A stretch of DNA of 64,000 bases from Gnetum montanum. Taxonomy: Eukaryota; Streptophyta; Gnetopsida; Gnetales; Gnetaceae. A program made the translations under genes and the position numbers. Location of the stretch: NCBI GenBank assembly GCA_015680685.1, contig MNCI01000970.1, positions 338,979 to 402,978 on the forward strand, read 5' to 3'. Below the pieces are notes generated by a model, which ran no database searches, was not told the origin of the DNA, and saw only the letters and a list, made by a program, of their open reading frames with translations. Positions 11,971-22,100 of the stretch are shown here, piece after piece (position 1 is the first letter of the stretch; every line of letters begins with the position of its first letter).

Positions 11971-11977
11971 TACCCCC

Positions 11978-13745
11978 ATGACAAAATGAAAACTCATCCT
12001 CAAGTTCCTTACAAAATATATGGAAGGTATGGGATTATTGACTAAATGACAACTAACAGTGACATGGAATGATAGACTCAAAGTGCTTAGTGAACAGATC
12101 AACAAACATATTACAACATTAGTGTTCATAACCATTGTGGTGAACATTGTACATAGGTGACATCCAGACCCTCATTTGATAACTTGAAGAGAGAGAGGGA
12201 AAAGAAAATGAGGCACGTTGCTACCAATGTCAAAAATTTGCACACTGTTGTTCGTCCATGGCTGTATGACTAAGCTTGTTCCTTGCGTAAATGCTCTTTC
12301 TCTAGTCCATCCTAAGTGCTTCCTCCTATCCCAGTCCATTGTTCATGTGATCGTCATTTGCACACACAACACAATCATGAATTAGCAAGGATAGATAAGA
12401 TATAATATAGTTGATACCTTGCCTTGATATGAAGCACATTGGCTAAGTTATGGGTATGGTAGATACTGGGTTAGAGGTTTGTAACTGATAACTACCCAAG
12501 GTGTAGGGGTGAGATAGGCCCCCACGACTAAGAGTGAACCTTCGGTAGTAATAGGATGGAAAATGAAAGAAAAAGGAAGATAAGAGAAATAACAACGGTG
12601 AAGCCAATAAAAATGCATAGAAGGGAAGAGAAAAATAAGAATAAATGTCAGGGATGGGGTGAAACGAGAAATAGTTAATTGCAAGAAATGTTTAAGGGAA
12701 AAGAACTTAACAATTGCACCAAAAAGGAATGCCAGTGGGTCCTCTCCAAAGCAGGCTCATGCCCTTTATGCCCTGACAAACCCACAAACCAAACAGTCTG
12801 TAGGCTCTAGGAATGACATATGGAGATAATAGTTAAGAAGTCACCCACAAGAATTTACCAAAGAATAACAATGTACTGACCAAGATATAGACTAATCATA
12901 AAATCAGCAATGAGGTAGAATACGGGAAGCAATATGGCAAGAGAAGAGAGAATGGAATGGAATCTCGAAATAAAGGTTGTGCAAAGTCCCTTGTGCATTA
13001 TGTGGTTAAGGTGACTTAATAAAATTCAGTCCAAATCTAGATTAAAACTAACCACATCTAGTGATCTCACATCAACACACTTGACCAACCCATCCTCCTG
13101 AAGCAACAAGAATTCTTCCACAAAACAATTGCCATCCCAAAAAGACAAGAATAGAGAAGCAAGAAGTGAGAAAGGGCCTTAGTTAGAGGGAATCGTCAGG
13201 CATGGGTAACATGTCTTTTCAGTGCCATAACTAGTGCTTATAGTCCATGTTCCTTTATTATGTATAAGAAGCACACTTTGAATTCCCACCAGTTTTTTTT
13301 TTATTTACATTTTTTGGCTTTTTGGATGGGAACCACACCATGCAAAGACTTATTTGACTAGGTCAAATTCCTAGTGGTGTTCGATGGTGGAATGGTGGAA
13401 AACCTATGAAAAACATCCAAGTACCTAAGATAATAGCTAGTACAAATGCATCGAATCCCCTTGAAGCCACACCCTTTTCAATCCATTTGAACCTTTCCTT
13501 GGTTTGAAAAAAACCAAGCCACAAATTCATTAATAGGTTTGATTAGAAAAAGGGACAGTACATTTCCAAAACAAAGGGAGACCATAGAGTTGAATGGATG
13601 ACGTGGACTCATTGCCCATTTTATCAAAAGAAACCATATCTTAGCATCAACATTAAAAGTCAAAGGTAAAAACCAAACATTAGCAATCAACACCATTATA
13701 GTACAACCCACCATCATGAGCACTTATTATGTGACGAGTGAGAAT
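11978..13745 (-). other. M1 conserved 3' non-coding region
   Basis: No supported coding sequence. It is homologous by eye to 55792-57770 of M2 and 7831-9839 of A1: shared stretches include the CATGCCCTTTATGCCCTGACA segment near 12762-12780 and the 17-base word ACCACACCATGCAAAGA at 13332-13348. Several open frames of 78-81 codons here are not conserved between copies. Confidence 0.6.
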
Positions 13746-13748
13746 AAA

Positions 13749-14108
13749 TCAAAATGTAACAAAGAAAGAAATATTAAAAATGTTAATGATGATGTAAAAT
13801 AAAAACAAGTAAAGATGAAAAATGTGTAAAACAAAAAAGACAAAAGAAACTGAGGGCTTAGGATAATTAACATTGGTGGCCATCTCCCCCACTACTGACT
13901 TGGAAGGAGGAGATCCGAAATAATAAGTAGGGTTGTCCATCAATAGAGGTAGTGTTAGTACTGGTTGTTTTAGGCTCATGGAAAGGTTTGGTTTGTTGGA
14001 TGTTAACCAGTAATTTCTTACTTCCCTTACTTCCAGCCCTGGATTTGCATCCTGAGGTTGGACACTCAAGAATAGGTATGGTATTTTATCATTAAAAAGT
14101 TCAAGCAT
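13749..14108 (-). pseudogene. M1 gag-to-pol-tail deletion junction ORF
   Basis: A 119-codon open frame begins MLELFNDK, a capsid-region motif of the family's gag, and then switches to sequence matching the extreme end of A1 pol (an NPGLEV segment like A1's QPGVEV) and its downstream segment (GSPPSKSVVGEMAT). The frame is therefore a deletion scar, not a gene. The C-terminal hydrophobic run comes from the T-rich motif array read in frame and should not be taken as a membrane anchor. The junction falls near 14040-14095. Confidence 0.65.
13755..13850 (-). repeat. TGTAAAACAAAA-type motif array in M1
   Basis: This is the reverse complement of the A1 array at 7962-8075 and similar to M2 at 57598-57715. 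The M1 motifs are the most degenerate of the three (for example TGTAAAATAAAAAC and TGTAAAACAAAAA). Confidence 0.55.
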
Positions 14109-14109
14109 G

Positions 14110-14454
14110 GTACTTCACCTTCTAATTAATTTAGGTTCTAACAATCTGTATTAGCTTTATGCCTCTTTGATGAGTGTCTAAGGGAATAACTTAAGTTTCT
14201 GCCAGTCACTTTTGATATTCTGTAGGACGCAAGCATTGTGAAATGCTTGAAGGTGATGTTGTGAATCCACATTATATCCCTCTTCAAACTTAGGAATATC
14301 ATTTATATCAAGTCATTTGATGTGACTATCTCTCACATGCCTAGTTGGAATGTACAATGCTTTCCTTATGTGGATCATGTTGCGAGTAGCCAACATGGGT
14401 TCTTCATGATTGGAGGGTTTGTATGCTCTGTTGTAGTGATGCCCCCTTTGATAT

Positions 14455-14494
<40 letters not shown>

Positions 14495-15317
14495 GTCTAT
14501 CCTTATTCTTTCATGGTTCATGCTCTACATATTCTTCATTAAGGTGTCTTGGGTGACACTCATGTCTATCATGAGCCCAACATCTCTCCTTGTCATGATC
14601 TCTATACCTTTGTTTCCTTCTATCAGAATCCACTAATGATCGCAAGGAGGAAGATGAAGCAATTGGAGAATGATGCTAGCTAGTTCTCCTCCTATGACTT
14701 TGGAGTTCATCTCTTTGTGATCTAGTAGAAACTCCAAGCCTTAAATCCTACTTGTACTTAGAGTCTTTTGCTTCTTTTCTTAGTGTCTTAGCAAGGGTTG
14801 AATGTAGTTGCACCTTGAGAAGTTCTTCCAGATGAGTAATAAATGTTTGAGAATGGACTTCATGATCTTGGTGGAGTTTCTCTGCTACAAATGCATCACC
14901 ATCAAGTTCTTCCAAGATAATAAGAGAGTTAACCTACTTCCCCTTGTTATGCTTATGTTTGGTTTCCATAACAGTGTCTCCCTGCACTTGTGCCTTTGTG
15001 GGTTGACAGGGTCTTATCATGTGTTTAGTCACATGGTACCCTTCTTGCGCATGGGTTAGATTCATTTCCCTTAAAGTTGTTTGAAGCATGGTGGGTGCTG
15101 AATGCTCTAGAGTAAAAATGATGTTGCCTTGTAGGTCTCTCCACCTCAACTTCCCATCTTGATAAAGGATGAATATGAAATCAGGCTAATAAGAATCATT
15201 ATGGGCATATGCGATTCTTGTTTGCATAGGCATACTCCAGTCTTCATCATCATTTGTTTTGTCATTGTCCTTTTGTAATTCTTTGAGAAGTGAGGTTTTT
15301 TCCTTAGTTGAAGCCAT
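14110..15317 (-). pseudogene. M1 gag, N-terminal and central part, broken
   Basis: A likely start ATG is at 15317 (MASTKEKTS), equivalent to MASSHEIN of M2. A TAG follows after about 42 codons, then LRWRDLQGNI and SAPTML blocks as in M2 and P2. The middle contains an Arg/Glu-rich stretch that the (CT)n tract at 14458-14490 encodes as repeated Arg-Glu. Beyond it come EEPMLATRNM and RHVRDSHIK, followed by a TGA in the same codon where M2 also has TGA. The frame then continues through IPKF toward MLELFN. Gag would form particles; this copy cannot give a full-length protein. Confidence 0.65.
14458..14490. repeat. (CT)n microsatellite inside M1 gag
   Basis: About 16 CT units. On the coding (minus) strand this reads (GA)n, giving alternating Arg and Glu in the region where M2 has a mixed Arg/His/Glu-rich stretch, so it looks like expansion of a pre-existing charged tract. 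Confidence 0.9.
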
Positions 15318-15441
15318 GTTATATATGTGATGCTTGGTTAAGTTGTGTGTTATTAGAATTATTTAAAGATCTAAAGGTTAACTTTACAGTTCTTAATAAA
15401 ACAAACTTTGTAAGATTAATTAATTAGCACACATTAATACA

Positions 15442-15459
15442 TCCTTAACAATAGTGCCA
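15442..15459 (-). other. Primer binding site of M1
   Basis: On the minus strand it reads TGGCACTATTGTTAAGGA, one base after the LTR end. The first half fits the tRNA-Asp-type site of the family; the second half has decayed. Confidence 0.6.
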
Positions 15460-15460
15460 A

Positions 15461-16352
15461 TGATGAGTGGTGGAGCAATCCCAACATTCTACCATACAAG
15501 TCACAAGTGCTAGAGTGCAACCAAATTGTAATTTGTAGGTGGACAATGTTATTATGCTAGTAATTAATATTGAGTTCATGATTGTTGTCTTCTCACCTTG
15601 AGTTAGTGAAGTTTGAGTGCATGGTTTAACTCGTAGTGAGGCATATGTTATGTGATGTTGTGAGGCTCATTTTACACCTAAGTGTAAACATAATGAAAAT
15701 GAAGTTAATGTTAAATCTAAGTAGTGACAAGAATGTAAATCTATTCTATTCTATAGTGATGAGCATCTATTCCTGGCGTAATGAACATGTCTTGGACTCA
15801 TGTAATTGTTATTGGGATTACCAAGTGAATTCACCATTGAGCAAATCAAGTGAAACCACTACTAGGTTACTAAATGATTACACTTTAATGCTTGAAACCA
15901 GTCGTACTCATTCTGCTTTACTAATGAGCAAGTAAAATAAAGTGCTTTGGAAATGTAAATGATTAAGCTAAGAAAACATGAAAATTATGCTAAGTAAACA
16001 AATAAAACTAAGTGGATATTGCGATGATGGGAAGCAATCTCGATCTTTATTGCTATCATGAACTATGTCCAAATATAATTCACTCAAATAAAGATTCTGT
16101 TGAACTGCTAAACATCACACTGCGGATATTCACTCTATCACTAACTAAGAAAACAAACTGCAAGAGTTTTCCTAAGACTTTGAATCAAAAGTTGTTGATC
16201 ATGCATCCAAGTGTCAGTATTTATAGGGTTGCACACATCTTGAGACATCGTATCAATGATGATGTAGCATGGGTTACGACATCGTATATATGACACTGTT
16301 GCTACAATATCATAGATATGGTATTGCAACAGATGAAAATTTGACTTTATCA
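15461..16352 (-). repeat. 5' LTR of M1 (divergent)
   Basis: On the + strand it starts TGATGAGTGG next to the primer site and ends near TTATCA at 16352. A TATA-like TATTTATAGG (~16218-16227) and a CAAATAAAG word near 16085 occupy the expected places, and AATATC/GATATG words near 16305-16320 match the U3 word cluster. Overall similarity to 11112-11970 is low for a pair of LTRs. The outer limit is uncertain. Confidence 0.55.
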
Positions 16353-17849
16353 CACCTATAACTAAATAAATTCAATATAAAGCTAAGTGGGAAGCCTTTA
16401 CACTTCCCTAGTTAGATGGTCAATAGGTGTTGCATTAGAGGAGAGGAATGGGGTAGAAGGAAACCTACATCAACTATCAGTCTTACACATGCTTTAAGCA
16501 ACACATGTACATATGATATCATGCATAGTGTGGGCATAATCATTACTAAGGTAAATAGATGGCTATCACATATTCATAGACATAATCATTGTCAGACATA
16601 AACAATTATACAACCATTACACCACCCTACATACATCCCCACTATCATGCCCATGCCATCATATCCACTTCATACCAATAAATAACACATGTCCCACATA
16701 ACCATAGGATATATATATATATATATATATAATTCATGCTATAATGCATAAACCAATGCCATCATGTACACCTTACCCATGTGGTCGCTAACATATCCAC
16801 ACTTAATATAGCATGTGCAATGTTGCCATGAGTACTCATAAACAGCCATTGCCTATAAGTCTTTTATTTACCCAAGTGGTACTAGGGTCCCTCAACCTGT
16901 GACATGTAACTACTAGCCTTCTAGAGAATTGGCTATAGGGATGAACATACCTATGCCACATAGCAATTATAGGGATGAACATACCTATGCTTTGCTACTC
17001 TTACGATAAGGCCTAAGACAGGAGCCTCACTCAGGAGCCTCACTGATGCATCATAGTTGGGGTTCAATCCATAACAAATGGTGGGTTTTTTTTTTGTTAA
17101 AAAAATTCAAAAAAATGCTTAAAACGTATGTTTTTTTAAAAGTATGAAAGTAGGCTTCTCTTTTTTTTTAAGTGGATCACGCATCATGTGCGGAATCTAT
17201 TTTTTTAACTAAACTTTGTTTATAACGTTTTTTTTATCCCTTCACAACTTATACCCTGCATTTAAAACATGCATAACAAACATGCCGAGAATCCAACTTA
17301 ATCCATATTAGAAGCTCTACACATTCACATGCTAAAATCATATCCAAACATCACACAACATAGTGCTAGAGTTCCAATGCATAAACATCGAATCACACAT
17401 AAAGCATAACTGCATATCAAATAGGTGCTCTTGTATGCCAATCCAACATCCTTGTCAGCAACATCACCTGTCTAACACATCACGCAAAGCTAGTGTACAT
17501 AATCATATATTTAAGCATGTAAAGACTTTATAATCATAACATGAAGATGAAAGCCTCATAACATATAAAGTGCAATTATAATAAACTAACTTGTCCTGAT
17601 AACCCATTGAAACCACACTTGTAATGTATAAATCATAGTCATATGGCCATACCCAATGTATTTGGAAGGGATGTAACAATAATGCTCTTAAGAACATCCT
17701 ATTATATATTATGAGTTCAAGCACAAGTAGAGAAATATCAAGCATGCATTTATGTATGTTTAAATTTTAGGGGTGTTGGAACCCAAAATAATTGAAATCT
17801 AGGTACACCCCAAGACATATAGTCAAATTAGAATTTGATACTTAGCATT
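16353..17849. other. Intergenic, no gene seen
   Basis: AT-rich sequence without a supported open frame. It holds an (AT)n tract at 16709-16731, a locally duplicated TAGGGATGAACATACCTATG word (near 16937 and 16970), a doubled AGGAGCCTCACT word (near 17022-17043) and poly-T/poly-A runs at 17087-17225. The word GAGCCTCACTGATGCATC resembles sequence near 52545, hinting at a dispersed repeat. Confidence 0.5.
16709..16731. repeat. (AT)n microsatellite
   Basis: About 11 perfect AT units. Confidence 0.9.
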
Positions 17850-17915
17850 GCCCACTAGAATTGAATCTATAACTTGGAGCTTCGAAATCAAAAGTCTTAC
17901 CATCAAAATAATGCC
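17820..17915 (-). repeat. tRNA-derived SINE relic, copy 1
   Basis: On the minus strand there is an A-box-like TTGATGGTAAG (17906-17896) and a B-box-like AGATTCAATTCT (17868-17857), with tRNA-like spacing of ~30 bases. It shares words in order with the opposite-strand relic at 18530-18615: ATGGTAA, TTTTGATTT, TTATA, TTCAATTC and AAATTCTAATT. There is no intact tRNA fold, so it is not a tRNA gene. Confidence 0.45.
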
Positions 17916-18529
17916 ACATTGTTTAAAATTTAGGGATTTTGTATATGGAGTATATTGTGGATCATATAGTTAATTGTTCTAAGTCTTTTCATGTGATAGT
18001 TTAATACATGTAAAGTATGTACCCAAGCTAGAATGTTCCTAGCTTTGATAGTACTCTTCCATTGTTGAGAGATTTTAAAGTATGGTTGAGTTAGTTATGC
18101 ACTGGTTGTTAAAGTATGTGTAGTATGAGGTTGCACGTTTAATTTTAAGTTATGCATACAATTTGCAATTCAACTAATAAGCTCACTCAATGTTAGAAGA
18201 TATGAAAGATTTTGTCATTAAAACTCATTAAGTTAACTTTGTTTTTGAATTCAAGCTTGTTAAGGGGCCTTCTATATTGGCAATGGATGTTTATTGGGTC
18301 TATTGCATCATCGTTATGGTTGGTTCACTTGCATGGACAATATCTAGGCTCTTTTTGTGATCTTCTTGGTTAAGGATTCTCACCCATTTTTCGTTTCTCA
18401 ACTCCCTTTAGTGCACTTTTAATTGCTTTTTTAATAATATATTACCACTCTCTTTTCCTTACAAATCTTGTTTTTAATCTCTTAGCAATAAATAAAATAG
18501 CTTGATTAGAACTAAAAATTAACAACGAG

Positions 18530-18620
18530 GTGTTAGCATAATGGTAAATTTTGATTTGAAAAGTCTGAATTATAAGTTCAATTCCAAATACTAAATTATA
18601 AAATTCTAATTCAATATTCA
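18530..18620 (+). repeat. tRNA-derived SINE relic, copy 2
   Basis: An A-box-like TAGCATAATGGTA (from 18534) and a B-box-like AAGTTCAATTCC (18574-18585), followed by AAATTCTAATTCAATATTC. The order and spacing of shared words match copy 1 on the other strand, which argues for one SINE family rather than two chance promoter boxes. Confidence 0.45.
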
Positions 18621-18789
18621 ATTTTATGTATTAAAGTAGACGAATATGATACAATAAAAGTATTAAATACCTATGAATATTAAGATATTGCCGAACCAAA
18701 AATAGACAAATCTGGACCAAAATACCTGATATCAAAGTAGGTACCTGGTGGTTTTTTGCCAACCTAAATCCAAGCTTGATTTTGTTTTA

Positions 18790-19176
18790 TTTGTCATGAA
18801 AGTGTGACACTGGACTGCCTGTGAATTAGGTTTTCGAAGGCAGCAGGCAGGGACGTAGCTTTGGATCCATCATCGACGCTGGCCTTGGGTATTATTACCA
18901 ATTTTACAGAGGCAAAGGGAAGAGAGAGAGAGAGGCCTGTTGGTGCTCTGTATGCGCAGCTCCTGTGTTGTTGTGAGTAAGTCATTGTTGCTGTGTTCAG
19001 CCGGGCTGCAGCAAAACCTCTCTTAAACCCCAACTCGCCGAACATCTTTAACAGCAACAACAGGCAGCGGCGCATTGCCGGGCCACAAACAGGAGGTTCT
19101 GGATTGCGCTGAGATTCTTTTTGGGTCCCAATATTTCGTGCTCCAATTTTGTGGGTAGGTCGAGATTTTGTAGGAA
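18790..19176 (+). promoter_or_regulatory. TOM40: TOM40 proximal promoter and 5' UTR region
   Basis: Base composition switches from AT-rich to clearly GC-richer at ~18830 and stays so through exon 1, as in the first exon of many plant housekeeping genes. It holds a GAGA run at 18921-18935, a common 5'-leader element, and CCAAT-like ACCAATTTTAC near 18896. No convincing TATA box is seen close by. The transcription start cannot be fixed from sequence. A long minus-strand open frame here (19354-18794) is antisense to the leader and exon 1 and is not supported. Confidence 0.4.
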
Positions 19177-22100
19177 ATGGGATCCTCCGAGAGTAAAGCG
19201 ACACCTGCAATGCCAGCGCCTGCGGTGCCCGCCGATGAGGTTTCTGCTCCTGCTCCTGCTTCTGCTCCTGCTCCTGCTCCTGATGCCGATGTGCCTCCGC
19301 CTCCTCCTTCCGCTGCTGCAGCTCATCCATTGGGTTCGCCTCCTTCAACCGCAACTGGGGATTCTGCCTCCAAAGCAGATGAGAAAGTGGATTGGCTTAA
19401 CCTACCTTGCCCTATTCCCTACGAGGAGATTCAACGAGAAGTGCTGAGTATGTTCTTGTTACTTTTTTTTGGCGGGTTGATCTTTAAAAATGTATTTCTG
19501 TGCACCAGCAAATGAGTTTTTTTTTGGTAACTTACTTTTTTGGTTATTGCAATTGTATTTGCATGTTATTTTTTTCGGTGCGTGGCTTTTCATGGATTAG
19601 TTATGTTAGGCAATTTTATTTGCGGGTGTCTGTTTGTTTTCAGTTTGGAGTAGAGCTTTCATTGATATAAGGTGTTTGTTGTTTTTGAATGAATTTATCA
19701 GGTTTTTACTACTTTTAATGTTTTTCCGATGTTTCCTGTTTGCGGTGTATCTAAGCCTTGTGGGAAGCACGATATTGCATGAATGATGTTTACCAAATTA
19801 GTCCAATTGATTCTCGTTTTGCTAATGGGAATAAGTAGAGAATATTTGTGTTAGCATTTTGGCAATCATAATTGCAATGGGTACATGATTTTATCAGGTT
19901 ATTGTATATCTTTGAAATTTTAAATTGTTCTTTTGTTATTGTGTGTTTATAAATGTTCATGCTGTTAATTCACAACATTAACTATCACAAGCATTAAATT
20001 TGAGGACTGTAAAGACTTTGTAATCATCTTGGGCTTTTGTGAACACTTGATTGCCTTTGTCTCTTGCAATGTATGGATTGATATATACATGCAAAATAGA
20101 GATCAGGCTTGTTAAAAAAGTAGCCACAGTTGTACTGGACGGTGCGTGGAAAAGTGGTATCTTCATGTATGGAATCCCCTGAGGATTTTAGCTGCTGATT
20201 CCAATTGTTATTATTAATATCACTGTTTTAGATTAGACCTATTGCATTTGATGTAAGTTCATCTTGCTCACTTTTTTTTAAACATTTGAAAGTATTTTAA
20301 ATGTTATATTCGATACGTCGCATATTGTCCTATTGTTTCCGCTATTTGTTTCTTTTCAGAGCCATTTTAATGATTTATGATGTTGCAGAAGAAAGTTATA
20401 CGCAGCTCTTGATTCTATGTAAAATGAAAAGCTGATTATGTTGCGGTATGTCTTGGTCTTGCAGTGGCACTAAAACCTGAGAATTTTGAAGGAATGCGGT
20501 TTGATTATACAAGGCCTTTAAATCCAAAATTTTCTCTTACCCACAGGTAAAAACTATTTATTCGTACTGTTGTTTCCTCATCAAATTGTTGGGGCCGTGG
20601 CATGTTTTTAGAGGAGTTTTTATTGTATGCATATTTATTTTGATAAGAAAATTCTAAGACTTTTTATCTTTTAAAATTGAAATATGTTTTATGAGTTTTC
20701 GTCATGACCATAGGTCCCTACATCTTTAGATTAAAATATTCAATCATATTTATATAATGTTTGAACTTTTCTGTGTTAGTTTATTTATGGGGTCAACAGA
20801 AGTACCTTCACAATCAACTGATATACTCAAGGTCCCTACTGCACATTACGAGTTTGGGGCTAATTTCCTAGATCCTAAGGTATTAACTCTCATTGAATTA
20901 TCTACTTACATGCACCTTATAGGTTTGAAGACTTATGGTTGTGAAATAGATGAAAAATTTTAGTGCTTATTTTTTTCTGCTTCAGTGCATGCTTGTTGGA
21001 AGGATATTAACTGATGGAAGGTTGAGTGCAAGGGTTAAATATGATTTGACAGAGGATCTTGTAATGAAGATCAATGCTCAGGTTCTTCTTTTGTTATTTT
21101 GTTTGCTTTTTGGCATGTCTCTTTCTGAATATTTTTATATAGTTTTAGAGTCCAGACGACTATATTCATTTTTGTTTAATAATTTTAGTTCATTGAATTA
21201 AAAATTTCACTGATTTTTTCCAGTCCTAAGGGTGATGAAAATGTATAGGAGAAGTATTTTATATATTAATTTCTAATGCTTATAATTTATATGCTTTTCA
21301 GTTGACTAATGAGCCACATTTTTCACAAGGAATGTTCAACTTTGATTACAAGGTGAGTTCAGTTAGCTCTTTATTATGTGTTTCAATTGATAACAATTGT
21401 TATGGGTTAAATAAGGTTGAGTTTGTCATTTCTAACGATTTCTTTTGCAGGGAGGGAAACAACATTAATATGATTTATTTACCTTAAATTTTTTATCATA
21501 TATTCTTGTTTGTTATTTGTAATGTTTGTGGCATGATTTAGAGTAGTAAATCATATAATTGAAGCTGTATATTTTCATCCAAGAGGTTGCAGAACACATC
21601 GAGCAATACGATGTTGAATGTATGACTAGACTTGATTTAGAATATGTTACATTTCAAAACTTTTACATTGGATGAATGGTTGTAATGGGTCTGAATATTT
21701 TCCATACCTTGCACTTCTATCAATTAGATTGGATTCTTGAAATGTGCAGTTCTACTTGCATGCCTATGAGTCATGATACAAACCTTTAATGATTTTTACA
21801 TATGCCTACCTGCATCATTGCCATGTCAATCTGTCAAAAGCTTTCAATTTATGCAAAGGTTCTGCGAACAAGTTTTTTTAAATTCCATGTTTGCTCTATG
21901 TCAACCAACATGTACTGCTATTCCTGTGCTCTTGTTCCTTAATGTTGGGTAGTTTTTGGCCTGCTAGAACAGTGCATCAAATTAGTAGTAGTCATATGAA
22001 GTACTATTTTAACTTTATTTAATTACTTGTATATTGAATGTTATGAGAGTAATATGGATTAGGGCAGGATTTTTAACTGATGGTCTTACCTGGTATTATC

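Larger units (their letters stand above)
11112..16352 (-). mobile_element. M1: pol-deleted Athila-like element, minus strand
   Basis: In element order (minus strand): 5' LTR 16352-15461, primer site 15459-15442, gag from 15317, a junction inside gag near 14090 directly to the tail of pol, the family 3' non-coding region, a polypurine tract at 11977-11971, and 3' LTR 11970-11112. RT, RNase H, integrase core and protease are absent. The two LTRs are much more different from each other than the LTRs of A1 or M2, and no convincing target duplication was found, so the ends may come from two copies joined by recombination. It could only have moved with proteins supplied in trans. Confidence 0.7.

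Noticed and set aside
11107-11976. ACCCC on both sides of the M1 3' LTR, suggesting a solo LTR with target duplication
   Set aside because: The right-hand ACCCC is part of the conserved polypurine tract (TACCCCC), which is also present next to the M2 LTR, so the match is coincidental.
18794-19354. 186-codon minus-strand open frame, the longest intact frame near TOM40
   Set aside because: It is antisense to the GC-rich leader and exon 1 of TOM40; its Glu/Gln repeats are the reverse of the Ala-Pro hexanucleotide repeat. No family motif.
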